Assembly: GCF_900116445.1 (NCBI RefSeq) | Contig: NZ_FPBH01000029.1 | Span: 62,001-126,000, forward strand | DNA: 64,000 bases | DNA from: Paraburkholderia aspalathi | GTDB lineage: Bacteria > Pseudomonadota > Gammaproteobacteria > Burkholderiales > Burkholderiaceae | Direction: 5' to 3' | In this document: piece after piece, positions 18,019 to 26,210 of the stretch | Layout of the letters: each line of letters begins with the position of its first letter | How positions within the stretch are numbered: the stretch's first letter is position 1 | Made by a program: the position numbers and the translations under genes | The notes under the pieces: generated by a model | Seen by the model: only the letters and a program-made list of their open reading frames with translations | Told to the model about the DNA's origin: nothing | The model's database searches: none

Positions 18019-19230
18019 TCAATCCGCCGAGGTGAGCACGAATTGCATCACGTCCGTGCGTCCTTCGTCGAAGCCGGCTTCGCAGTACGCAAGATACAGC
18101 CGCCACGTGCGCACGAAAATCTCATCGAAGCCTTGCGTGCGGATCGTATCGAGTTGCGCTTCGAACGCGCTGCGCCAGCGGCGCAGGGTCTCGGCGTAGT
18201 CGCGCCCAAATGCCAACGACGTGCGCGCCGTGAGCTTGCCACACCGCGCCGCTTCGATGAAACGCTGAGGACTCGGCAACATGCCGCCCGGGAAAATGAA
18301 TTCGCGGATGAAGTCACTGGTTGCGCGATAGGCGGCGAAGTGCGAATCGTCGATCGTGATGGTTTGTACGAGCGCGCGTGCGCCGGGCAGAAGACGTTCG
18401 CGCAAGATGCGGAAATACGTCGGCCAGAATTTTTCGCCGACGGCTTCGAACATTTCGATCGATACGATGCTGTCGTATTGGCCAGTCAGCGTGCGGTAGT
18501 CGCGTAGTTCAAGATGTACAAGGTCGCTCAGTCCTGCTTCGCTCACACGCTGCTGGGCGAATTCAAGCTGCGCCGGTGAGATCGTTATACCGTGTACGTG
18601 AATGCCCTGACGCGCCGCGTGCATCGCAAAACCGCCCCACCCGCAGCCGATTTCCAGAATGCGCATGCCTTCGCGCAAACCGAGCGTGTCGACGATGCGT
18701 TGATACTTCGCGTGCTGTGCGGCTTCGAGCGATTGATAGAAATTGCTGTCGAACACCGCGCTCGAATAGGTAAACGTCGAATCCAGCCACTGCGCGTAGA
18801 ACGCGTTGCCGATATCGTAGTGCGCGTGAATATTGCGCTGGCTGCCCGCACGCGTATTGGGCCTCAGCTTATGACGCAGCCCGTACCAGAGCTGCGCGAG
18901 CCAGCCGCCATAGACCGTGCGTTGCAGCGCGCGTTCGTTGCGAATCGCGACGCGCAGCAAGGCGGCCAGATCAGGCGTGTCGACCCAGAACGCGCGCCAT
19001 GCGTCGGCGAAACCGATATCGCCTTTGCGCAGAATCGCGCCGCACGCACGCCAGTCGCCCAGCTCCAGACGCGCGCCCGGCGCCGCGTGCGGATCGCCAA
19101 ACACGCGCTGCTGACCGTCGGGCGTGATCAGCACCAGATGCCCAACCTGAATCCGTTCGAGCAAAGAGAGAAACAGACGGCCCGAAGCGGGGACTGTTCG
19201 GTGTTCGCTCAGGGTTCTTGAAAGCGCCAT
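18019..19230 (-). CDS. Cyclopropane-fatty-acid-synthase-family methyltransferase
   Basis: The 403-residue protein matches the CFA synthase family. It has an N-terminal lipid-binding part, HYDIGNAFYAQWLDSTFTYSS, the SAM motif ILEIGCGWGGFAMHAA (about residues 190-205) and IEMFEAVGEKFWPTYF. It should methylate the double bond of phospholipid acyl chains. Paired with a flavin oxidoreductase and DUF1365, it resembles the alternate CFA-like enzymes of singlet-oxygen stress regulons and furan fatty acid synthesis (UfaM in Rhodobacter) as much as classical CfaA. It is the third gene of the operon. Confidence 0.9.
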   Translation of the reverse strand: MALSRTLSEHRTVPASGRLFLSLLERIQVGHLVLITPDGQQRVFGDPHAAPGARLELGDWRACGAILRKGDIGFADAWRAFWVDTPDLAALLRVAIRNERALQRTVYGGWLAQLWYGLRHKLRPNTRAGSQRNIHAHYDIGNAFYAQWLDSTFTYSSAVFDSNFYQSLEAAQHAKYQRIVDTLGLREGMRILEIGCGWGGFAMHAARQGIHVHGITISPAQLEFAQQRVSEAGLSDLVHLELRDYRTLTGQYDSIVSIEMFEAVGEKFWPTYFRILRERLLPGARALVQTITIDDSHFAAYRATSDFIREFIFPGGMLPSPQRFIEAARCGKLTARTSLAFGRDYAETLRRWRSAFEAQLDTIRTQGFDEIFVRTWRLYLAYCEAGFDEGRTDVMQFVLTSAD

Positions 19231-19242
19231 GGCTGAATCTCC

Positions 19243-20094
19243 TCAATCGGACGAAATGGGGTGCGCACCGGCGGACGGTTGGCCGGCTGCGGCGCGGTCG
19301 GTGGGTGCGTCAGCGGTGCGGCTCGGCGCAGGATGTTTGCCGTAGAACGGCGCTTTCTTGATGACGAGGCGCAACGCCTGCCAATGAATTCGTACGACGA
19401 CGCCGGCGGTCAGCAACGGTTGGCGGATCAACGCGGCGAGCGCTGTCGAGCGCGTCAAGGGTTTTAATCGGCCACCCAGCGCGGTGCGGATCAGCAAACC
19501 GTCAGCGTCGTGGTAGTCGATCGAGACCAGCGCGCTGTTTGGCGTCTCCCTGACGCGAAATTCGTAGGTCCCCTCGACGCGGCAAAACGGCGACACGTGC
19601 AGCACTTTTCGGCATTTGAGTTGTGTTTCGGACGTGATCGGAGCGTTGCCCGCAGCGCTCAGCAGATAGCTGTGACGATCACCAAAGGTGTTGCGCACCT
19701 CAGCCAGCAGCGCGCGCAGATGACCATCGATATCGTGGCAAAACCAGAAACTGACCGGATTGAACGCATAACCGAACACACGCGGAAACGCTTGCAGCCA
19801 GATCCTGCCGTCCGCAGCATCCACACCCGCCGCCGATAGTTGCGCGCGCATCCATGTGGCGAGATCGCTACCGTCGCGTGGACCGTGATCGCGTTGGTGC
19901 AAGCTGAGCGGCCGCCAGCGATCGACGCCAAACCACCTGCTATCGAGCGACGCAAGACGATCCAGATCGCAGCGCACGCAAAACACCGGGTACGTGAAGG
20001 GATGATGCTTCGGCCGCAGACGCTCGTGCATCACCTGCCCCGTCAAAAGCCAGGCAGCCGGATCAACGTTGGCTTCGACGCGAGCGGGATTCAT
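19243..20094 (-). CDS. DUF1365 family protein
   Basis: The 283-residue protein contains the DUF1365 hallmarks LTGQVMHERLRPKHHPFTYPVF, FPRVFGYAFNPVSFWFCHD and EVRNTFGDRHSYLL, with KVLHVSPFCRVEGTYEFRV. The function is unproven; the family nearly always travels with the flavin oxidoreductase and CFA-like genes beside it. ATG 20094 overlaps the upstream TGA (ATGA), indicating translational coupling. The tail from about residue 255 is Pro/Ala-rich. Confidence 0.9.
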   Translation of the reverse strand: MNPARVEANVDPAAWLLTGQVMHERLRPKHHPFTYPVFCVRCDLDRLASLDSRWFGVDRWRPLSLHQRDHGPRDGSDLATWMRAQLSAAGVDAADGRIWLQAFPRVFGYAFNPVSFWFCHDIDGHLRALLAEVRNTFGDRHSYLLSAAGNAPITSETQLKCRKVLHVSPFCRVEGTYEFRVRETPNSALVSIDYHDADGLLIRTALGGRLKPLTRSTALAALIRQPLLTAGVVVRIHWQALRLVIKKAPFYGKHPAPSRTADAPTDRAAAGQPSAGAHPISSD

Positions 20095-21395
20095 AGTTTG
20101 GCCCACGCCGGCGACGCGTCGAAATCGGCGGCCACGCGCAGTGCCGACTTCAGACCGTCCTCGTGAAAACCATAGCCCGTCCATGCGCCCGCGAACCAGG
20201 TACGGCGCTTGCCTTGCACCGACTGCAGACGGTGTTGCGCATCGATAGCGGCCAGATCGAACAACGGATGGTCGTAGACGAAGCGGCGCAACTCGGTGCC
20301 CGGCGCCGGCTGCGTAACCGGATTGAGCGTGACGACGAGCGGCGTTCTGAACGGCAGCGGCTGCAGTTGATTGACCAGATAACTGACGCACACCGGATGC
20401 GTACCGTCGACCGCGCGGCTCCCCAGATAATTCCACGCCGACCACACACGCTGTCGACGCGGCAGCAGATTCGTATCCGTATGCAGCACCGCGACGTTTG
20501 GTTGGTAACGCACGGCGCCCAGCACGCTGCACTCGTCCTGATCGGCGTCGTTGTCCAGCAGACGCAGCGAGGTGGGCGCGTGGGTGGCGAGCACCAGCGC
20601 GTCGAAGCGCTCCGTGCCCTTGTCCATGAAGACATCGACACCGTCGGCATCGCGTCGCACGCCTTTAACCGCAGTACCGATGCGCACGTCGTCGAGCGTG
20701 CCGACGATACGCCGCACGTACTCGCGCCCTCCTCCGACCACCGTTTTCCACTGCGGCCGGCGGTTCACCTGAAGCAGCGCATGGTTCAGACAAAAACGCA
20801 GGAACGTGGTGGCCGGAAAGGCAAGGATGTCGGCGGTCGCGCTCGACCAGATCGCCGCGGCCATCGGCAGCAGGTAGTGACGCTGGAACGCGCCGCCATA
20901 ACCTCCGGCCGTCAGCAGTTCACCCATGGATGCGCGCGTTTCCATCGCGAGATCAAGATTGCTCTGCGCACTGCTGTTGAAACGCATGATGTCGCGCAGC
21001 ATGCCGATGAAGGTCGGCGAGAACAGGTTGCGACGTTGCGCGAACACGGTGTTCAGGCTGGTGCCGGCCCATTCAAGGCGGCCTTCGTCGAGCGAGACCG
21101 AGAAGGTCATTTCACTCGGGTGCGACTCGACACCCAGTTCGGCGAACAGCGCGATCAGGTTCGGATAGGTGCGGTCGTTGAAAACCAGGAAACCCGTGTC
21201 GACGGGATGTGTGTGGCCCTCGAGCGTGACGTCCACCGTGTTGGTGTGGCCACCCGCATAGCCTGCCGACTCGAACAGCGTGACCTGATGGTTGCGCGCC
21301 AGCAGATAGGCGCTGGCCAAACCCGAGATACCGGCACCGATAACCGCGACCCGCGAGCCGCGCGGTAGTGGTGAGGTCGGTGCGGAATGGGTCAT
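20091..21395 (-). CDS. FAD-dependent oxidoreductase of the amine-oxidase/desaturase type
   Basis: The 434-residue protein starts with a Rossmann dinucleotide motif (VAVIGAGISGLASAYLLA, Gly 20/22/25), followed by VTLFESAGYAGGHTNTVDV. The FAD-binding C-terminus is WFAGAWTGYGFHEDGLKSAL. Homologues sit with DUF1365 and CFA-like methyltransferases; one, UfaD of Rhodobacter, acts as a desaturase in furan fatty acid synthesis. It opens the operon, probably from the promoter near 21469-21497. Confidence 0.88.
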   Translation of the reverse strand: MTHSAPTSPLPRGSRVAVIGAGISGLASAYLLARNHQVTLFESAGYAGGHTNTVDVTLEGHTHPVDTGFLVFNDRTYPNLIALFAELGVESHPSEMTFSVSLDEGRLEWAGTSLNTVFAQRRNLFSPTFIGMLRDIMRFNSSAQSNLDLAMETRASMGELLTAGGYGGAFQRHYLLPMAAAIWSSATADILAFPATTFLRFCLNHALLQVNRRPQWKTVVGGGREYVRRIVGTLDDVRIGTAVKGVRRDADGVDVFMDKGTERFDALVLATHAPTSLRLLDNDADQDECSVLGAVRYQPNVAVLHTDTNLLPRRQRVWSAWNYLGSRAVDGTHPVCVSYLVNQLQPLPFRTPLVVTLNPVTQPAPGTELRRFVYDHPLFDLAAIDAQHRLQSVQGKRRTWFAGAWTGYGFHEDGLKSALRVAADFDASPAWAKL

Positions 21396-21468
21396 GGGCG
21401 CGTCTCCTGGTTTCAGGGGCGCGCGGTCGGTTAGTTGGGTATGGCGGGGTGGCGCGTCCTTGAAGGGA

Positions 21469-21497
21469 TTTACGCAGCGGGGGTTGAAACGGATGCA
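21469..21497 (-). promoter_or_regulatory. Candidate ECF-sigma promoter of the lipid-modification operon
   Basis: Read on the minus strand, TGCATCC is followed after 16 bases by CGTAAA, about 75 bases before the flavin oxidoreductase start. The arrangement resembles extracytoplasmic-function sigma promoters (TGATCC-like -35, CGTA-like -10) that drive related operons in singlet-oxygen regulons. No sigma or anti-sigma gene lies in the window, so this is inference. Confidence 0.3.
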
Positions 21498-21637
21498 AAT
21501 CTGGCGGATTTTGGACGGCAGACACGGGCACGCGACCCGGCGAGACAGAGCTAGCCGACGTGCGGCGTGCTCACATTGGCAATCGGGGAGAGTTGTTCAT
21601 GCCGGGCCGCGAGGGCCCGGCAGAAAAATCTACCGCG

Positions 21638-22795
21638 TCAGCGCACCGGAATGATCAAGTGCTGACCGATAAGGATGAGGTTGGGGTTCGGCAGGTTATT
21701 GCGCTTCTGCACTTCAACAAATCGCGCACCGCTTCCCAACTGGCTCGCGGCAATGGCGTTCAGCGTGTCGCCCGAGCGAACCACATAGGTCTTCTCGCCG
21801 CCGGTCGCAGCGGTGGTGAGCACCTGGTCGCTGATGAAGTATTTACGCAGCAGGTCCAGATAGGCCGGCGACTGCTTGACCTTCGCGATCGCGGAGTTCA
21901 GGTAGATCAGCAGCGCGCTGTCTTCCTTGCGTACGCCGATTTTGTACGCAAGGTTGGAGCCGTCCAGCTTCGTGACAGCGAAGGTCAGGTCAGTGCCCTT
22001 GATTTCCGATACGCCGAACGGATAGTCGTAGACGATGGCGTCGACCTGATGCTCGTCCAGGAAGTGCGACATCCACGACCGCTGACCTTCGATGCTCGCA
22101 TCCGACAGCTCGACGATCTTGCTATTCGGGAACGCTTTCTGGACATACGCTTTCACGTCCGGATCGCCCTGCAGCACGCCGACCGTTTTGCCCGCCAGAT
22201 CGGAGGCAGAGCGGACCGGCGAACCCTTGGCGACGATCAACGAATAGCCGAAGTCCTCGACGTAGGGAATCGAATAGACGACGCCGCTCGGGGTGTTGTC
22301 GGGGAACGTCAGGCCGTCCATGGCGACGTCGACGACCGCGTTGCCCTGCTTGTCGGTTTTCGTCAGCTGATCGGGGACTGCCGGATACGTGTCCACGCCG
22401 TGGTGCGTGTCGACGGCGATGGTCGGATGATCGCCCGAGGTGAACTCTTTCTGCGCGAACAACAGATTGGCGAAGTCGACGTTGAAGCCTTGCGGCTTGC
22501 CGTTGTCTTCCGAGTAAAACGGCCGCGATGGATTTTCGACGCTGACGCGTACGACGCCGTTGCTCAAGATCGACTTCAGCGTGTCCTTGTTGGGCACGAA
22601 ACCGTCCGGATTGCTCGGAGCTGGCGTTCTGACGTCGGCGCTGCTGGGGTTGCCTGTGTCGACACCATTCACCGCAACGGTGTCTTTGTCAGCACTCTGG
22701 CTGCTGTTAAGCGGATTTTTCAGGCCACCTTCGTGGATATACCAACCGGCAGCGAGCAAGATCAGGAAAAGAACCGAACCCAGAATTTTCTTCAT
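21638..22795 (-). CDS. Periplasmic solute-binding domain fused to a C-terminal LysM
   Basis: The 385-residue product has an N-terminal membrane or signal segment (KKILGSVLFLILLAAGWYI). A family 3 extracellular solute-binding domain follows at about residues 75-325 (VRVSVENPSRPFYSEDNGKPQGFNVDFANLL, VVYSIPYVEDFGYSLIVAKGS, DLAGKTVGVLQG). The last 50 residues are a LysM peptidoglycan-binding domain (YVVRSGDTLNAIAASQLG, LPNPNLILIGQHLIIP). Binding proteins normally lack LysM. No ABC permease lies nearby, so it may be a cell-wall-tethered sensor rather than a transporter part. It follows the coiled-coil protein by 42 bases. Confidence 0.85.
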   Translation of the reverse strand: MKKILGSVLFLILLAAGWYIHEGGLKNPLNSSQSADKDTVAVNGVDTGNPSSADVRTPAPSNPDGFVPNKDTLKSILSNGVVRVSVENPSRPFYSEDNGKPQGFNVDFANLLFAQKEFTSGDHPTIAVDTHHGVDTYPAVPDQLTKTDKQGNAVVDVAMDGLTFPDNTPSGVVYSIPYVEDFGYSLIVAKGSPVRSASDLAGKTVGVLQGDPDVKAYVQKAFPNSKIVELSDASIEGQRSWMSHFLDEHQVDAIVYDYPFGVSEIKGTDLTFAVTKLDGSNLAYKIGVRKEDSALLIYLNSAIAKVKQSPAYLDLLRKYFISDQVLTTAATGGEKTYVVRSGDTLNAIAASQLGSGARFVEVQKRNNLPNPNLILIGQHLIIPVR

Positions 22796-22837
22796 TATTT
22801 TTTGATCGAGTTGAGTAGTCGAGCGGTGCGCGCCAGA

Positions 22838-23596
22838 TTATTTGGGCGCCGCGGGCGAGCCGAGTTGCTGGGCGGGCTGACTGATAGCGCCGATCTCGGT
22901 AGCGGCCTTGGCTTGCTGCACTTCCGCGCTTTCCATCAGCGACGTTTCCATTTCGGAAAATGCTTTGTTGACCGAGTTCATCACAGAGTCGAGGGCGGCG
23001 TCGGTTTTGATTTGCGCGAACGTGTCGCTCGATTGCATGCCGGCGATCTTGTTCATGCGTTGCGCGGATTGCGACATATCCCACAGCGCTTTGGCCCGGT
23101 CGATCGCGTCGGAGAATCGCTTGAGTTCGTCCTGAACCTGCTTATAGCGCCCCTCGCGAAACGCGAGCAGTTTTCTCATCGTCGCGAGTTGGGTCTCGAA
23201 ACGCGCCGCGTCTTCCGGATACTGCTTTTTAAACTGCGCGGTTTTATCTTCGAAGTTTTTCACTTCGGTGCGGAAATCCGTGATGCTCTTCTTGAACCGC
23301 TCGGCCCCTTCCTGCTTTTCGGCCAGTTCGTTGTAGAGCGTCTCGATCGGGTTCGACTTCGCTTCGTTCACGAACATCTTGACCTTCTGGTTCGCGAACT
23401 TCATGGCGAGAACGGGACCGAAGTTGATCGCCGCAAGCCCGATCACCGCCGCGAGGATCAGGCCTACCAGGCCTTTGACCAGCAGGATGGCGAGCGGCGC
23501 GCCGATGGCGATGCACAGCCCGATAATCGACCACTTGATGACTTTGTATTTCGTGCTGCTTTTGGTCGTGTCAACGACCGAATTGCCGACTGACAT
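22838..23596 (-). CDS. Membrane-anchored coiled-coil protein of unknown function
   Basis: The 252 residues contain two adjacent hydrophobic helices (about 20-63: VIKWSIIGLCIAIGAPLAIL, LVGLILAAVIGLAAINFGPV). A long charged, helical, coiled-coil region follows (about 65-200; NELAEKQEGAERFKKSITDF, MRKLLAFREGRYKQVQDEL). A Gln/Ala-rich tail ends the protein. It recalls PspA-like or phage-shock scaffolds in shape only; I do not recognise the family. It is the first gene of a two-gene unit with the binding-protein/LysM fusion, so the two may act together at the envelope. Confidence 0.75.
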   Translation of the reverse strand: MSVGNSVVDTTKSSTKYKVIKWSIIGLCIAIGAPLAILLVKGLVGLILAAVIGLAAINFGPVLAMKFANQKVKMFVNEAKSNPIETLYNELAEKQEGAERFKKSITDFRTEVKNFEDKTAQFKKQYPEDAARFETQLATMRKLLAFREGRYKQVQDELKRFSDAIDRAKALWDMSQSAQRMNKIAGMQSSDTFAQIKTDAALDSVMNSVNKAFSEMETSLMESAEVQQAKAATEIGAISQPAQQLGSPAAPK

Positions 23597-24351
23597 GTGA
23601 ATCCCCTTTTGAAGCCTGTTTTACAAAACTGGTCTTGCAAACTGTTCGGGACATCGTTGTGGCTATGTGTTTGGCGTCTGTGTTTTTAGGCTCGACGCGA
23701 AAACGCTGTATGACTTTACAGGCACTCAGGCGACTCGGGAAGTGCCACTTCTTTTTCACCATAATTCGACGGGTCACGAACGCGAATCGGCCAAGTGGGC
23801 AATGGCTGCGCATGTCGAATTCAGGCGGAAATAATTTATGACAAACAAGCATCGGATTATTTTCTAATTGCTTTCAATTTGTGCGTCCGCGGTAAGTGAA
23901 TTCGTTCTTGCGACCCGAGAACGTACATGTCCATTATGTGAATCGCATAAATTCGGTGCTGTGCTCATTTTTTGCATCGTTTTGGACGGAGCAAAGTTGG
24001 GTGGTGAAGAAGGCCTCGCAGCGCAATCAAACGGGCAATGCGGGGGGCGCAACGATCAAATGATCCCCTGGCCAGCGACAGCCGGGATAAAGAGAACGAA
24101 TGACGATCGACTCAAATTAACGTTTCATATCCAAAGTGTTCAAGGTGCCGGCGTGGCTGGCTCGCGCGCCAGGCCGTACTGTGCCCCTCATCAATCTCCG
24201 GAGCACGGTGATGCTGCATACATTGCTAGCCAGACGCGAAGGGCTGACTACAATGTGTTGATAAAAGCGAGATTGCAGGGGCGGTCGGCGGTCAATTCAG
24301 GCATAGCAGTCGGTAGCGTGACGTTTCAATTCCTTCATTGGAGGCACGGCC
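23597..24351. other. 755-base intergenic stretch, lower GC
   Basis: I find no gene with a credible start and composition here. The region is visibly richer in A/T than its surroundings (for example 23830-23960). It must hold the promoter of the coiled-coil gene on the left and of the exported protein on the right; a GGAGG site at 24340-24344 belongs to the latter. Confidence 0.5.
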
Positions 24352-24873
24352 ATGACCTGCCTGAACGAAAGGATTGTCGGCGCAATATTCCTTGTTCTGA
24401 ACGGATATGCGTTCGCGGGTGGCCTTGCCACCGACCTGCCCGAAGCGATGACCGTTGCGAACATCGCGCCTCTGCCCGAGACGGTTGTTCCACCCATTCC
24501 GGAACCGCAGCGGTATTTGCATCGCTATGAAATGGAATATCAGTCGGACCAGGGAAAGCCGTTTTACGCGCAAGTCGATAATTTCTATAGTACGCAGGCG
24601 ATCCGCGAATTCCGATTTGGCGCTGGGAGCGTTGCGACGCCAACGCCTGAGGCGGCACCGCAGCAGACGTCGAGTTATCTCAATCTGGGTCCGTCGTTGG
24701 CGCCGCAACTCTCGATAGCCCAGTTGCCGAACACGACTTTAACGCTCGGTGCACAACCGCAGCGAAGGCTGTCGTTGACCGTCAACGATTGGGTGTTTTC
24801 TGGAACTGCACGTGTGGCAGTTTTCCATTCGCACGATACGGGCGCGACGCTTTCTGTTTGGCATGGCTTCTGA
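24352..24873 (+). CDS. Exported hypothetical protein (173 aa)
   Basis: A GGAGG ribosome site eight bases before ATG 24352 and a plausible signal peptide (ERIVGAIFLVLNGYAFAGG) support a real gene. The mature part is Pro/Gln-rich early on, then has alternating polar and hydrophobic segments (YLHRYEMEYQSDQGKPFYAQ, LSLTVNDWVFSGTARVAVF, GATLSVWHGF) that suggest beta structure. No family was recognised, and the gene stands alone at the edge of the accessory region. Confidence 0.6.
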   Translation: MTCLNERIVGAIFLVLNGYAFAGGLATDLPEAMTVANIAPLPETVVPPIPEPQRYLHRYEMEYQSDQGKPFYAQVDNFYSTQAIREFRFGAGSVATPTPEAAPQQTSSYLNLGPSLAPQLSIAQLPNTTLTLGAQPQRRLSLTVNDWVFSGTARVAVFHSHDTGATLSVWHGF

Positions 24874-25084
24874 GCCGAGACTTGCGGGTAAACGAGATGT
24901 CGTCCGATCGCCAATGTCGGGGCGAGAGAAATGTTGCCTCGTCCGGTCGTGATGCGCGCAGTCTCACTTGCGTATCAATGAACCGCAACGATGGATGCAA
25001 ATGTGGCGGACTTAGGGCGTGAAGAAGATACCGATTTGCCTGGGTGGTTGGCCTCCAGTTGGGTGCGGTGATTTATACTTTTGG

Positions 25085-25164
25085 GTGCCGCCTAGACAAG
25101 GGTGGCCGGGTTTGACAGCCCGAATCACACCTACCCCGCACATAGCCGCGCGACGCGGCTTTTT
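25085..25164 (+). ncRNA. C4-like antisense RNA (phage P1/P4 immunity type)
   Basis: A -10-like TATACT (25074-25079) precedes an approximately 80-base segment that ends in a clear terminator hairpin (AGCCGCG-CGA-CGCGGCT, then TTTT, 25144-25164). Its middle (25112-25137, TTGACAGCCC...CACCTACCCC) is complementary, with gaps, to 25232-25253 further down the same transcript. A short, self-terminating RNA that pairs with the leader of the next gene is the layout of C4 RNA in phages P1/P7 and CI RNA in P4. Assignment rests on this geometry; a covariance search was not possible. Confidence 0.6.
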
Positions 25165-25231
25165 CATGTGTGTTGCCTTCGCACGTCTATGGGCGGGCCT
25201 TGGCGAGGAGACCCTTCGGGGTCTGCCGGCA

Positions 25232-25302
25232 GGGGTAGGTGTCGGTCTGTCAACTTCGTCTTGTGCCCGCTCACCCGTTTGACAGCGGATGCGGGTGCTT
25301 TT
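25232..25302 (+). promoter_or_regulatory. C4 target and attenuator in the leader of the 25327 gene
   Basis: GGGGTAGGTGTC (25232-25243) and CTGTCAA (25247-25253) pair with the C4-like RNA. CTGTCAA can instead pair with TTGACAG at 25279-25285 in the same leader. A second hairpin, CACCCG (25272-25277) with CGGGTG (25292-25297), is followed by CTTTT and looks like a terminator. The two pairings exclude each other, which suggests switching between termination and expression of the downstream gene. Confidence 0.5.
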
Positions 25303-25326
25303 GGACTACCTACCAGGAGCGCTTTT

Positions 25327-25674
25327 ATGACTTCGAATACCCCCTCTTCTTTTTCCAAACCTCGTACGCGCGATGAGTTCATCGAAGGGTTGCTCGATGC
25401 AGCGGCCAGCGCTGGGGATTTCTATGTGCAGCAGTTTGGACGGTTGGCGGCGATTGCGCAGTCGGTCCGGACCGGCGGCTGGTCACCCGAAGACAATGCG
25501 CAGTTGGTCGAGGCATTGGAAGGCATTGCTTGTCAGTCGAAGCGACGGGCAAAGCTCGATGTGGACTTGTATCGGGGCATGCTGACGGGACACATAGTGG
25601 CTTGTTGTTCACATGATGACAAAGCCAAGGCTGTCGCTCTCAGCCTCGCGCCTGCCAGTGAAACGATGCACTAA
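25327..25674 (+). CDS. Small hypothetical protein controlled by the C4-like leader (115 aa)
   Basis: AGGAG (25315-25319) precedes ATG 25327. The protein is largely helical (KPRTRDEFIEGLLDAAASAG, FYVQQFGRLAAIAQSV, EDNAQLVEALEGIACQSKRR) and ends in a Cys-Cys-containing tail. I do not recognise a domain. Its position behind a C4-like RNA matches where phage P1/P4 relatives keep icd/ant or ash-like genes, so a prophage remnant or domesticated growth-affecting gene is possible. The open frame continues upstream through the RNA, but that part is regulatory and not counted. Confidence 0.65.
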   Translation: MTSNTPSSFSKPRTRDEFIEGLLDAAASAGDFYVQQFGRLAAIAQSVRTGGWSPEDNAQLVEALEGIACQSKRRAKLDVDLYRGMLTGHIVACCSHDDKAKAVALSLAPASETMH

Positions 25675-25897
25675 GTAGATGATGGCGGCTTTGGTCGCCA
25701 TCATCACGATTCCGACGACCGCAGATCGGCAAGAACGTACGTTAAGGATGCTTCGGTGGCCCTCGTGGGAGCGCCATCGAGCGTCAATTCCTCGAACGAG
25801 GATTACGGCGTCCAACCGCACAAGCGCGAAGCGATGCCTATTAGGCTGGACGCAATCGAACAAATCGTTGCCCTACTTCTCGCCACCGCGCCCGAGG

Positions 25898-26161
25898 TCA
25901 AGGCATGGTAACCGTCGAACAGCGACTCACCAGCGTGCAGCCGCACGTCGCATGATGCCCGTGCAGTGCAACCGGAGCACCGCCGAACATGCTGTTCCCG
26001 TCACCTTCCTCGATCGTCTGGGTGCCGTGCTCCTTGCACTCGACCGTATCGCCCTTGCGGGCAATCGGTTTGCCGTCCACGATGTCGGCATTCGAACCGG
26101 TCGTAACGGTACCTCCGTGTGGGGCCAGCGTATCGCCAACCACAATGACCTGACGAGCCAT
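25898..26161 (-). CDS. PAAR-domain protein (type VI secretion spike tip)
   Basis: The 87-residue protein is a bare PAAR domain (VVGDTLAPHGGTVTTGSNAD, VDGKPIARKGDTVECKEHGTQTIEEGD, VALHGHHATCGCTLVS). His and Cys residues are placed to bind the metal at the tip. PAAR proteins cap the VgrG trimer and sharpen the spike. This copy differs from the two Cys-rich PAAR genes at 27799 and 28656. It is the last gene of the vgrG cargo operon. Confidence 0.9.
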   Translation of the reverse strand: MARQVIVVGDTLAPHGGTVTTGSNADIVDGKPIARKGDTVECKEHGTQTIEEGDGNSMFGGAPVALHGHHATCGCTLVSRCSTVTMP

Positions 26162-26210
26162 CAGCTTTCTCCAACTTTGGCCGGTGCTACGGCCTGCCGA
26201 TCAGACTTAA

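Noticed and set aside
21560..23593. A 677-codon open frame on the plus strand
   Set aside because: It is the antisense shadow of the binding-protein/LysM and coiled-coil genes. It has an Arg/Val/Asp-rich composition, no ribosome site and no recognisable domain.
25102..25326. Upstream extension of the 115-residue gene in the same frame
   Set aside because: It passes through the C4-like RNA, its terminator and the target site. A proper ribosome site lies just before ATG 25327.
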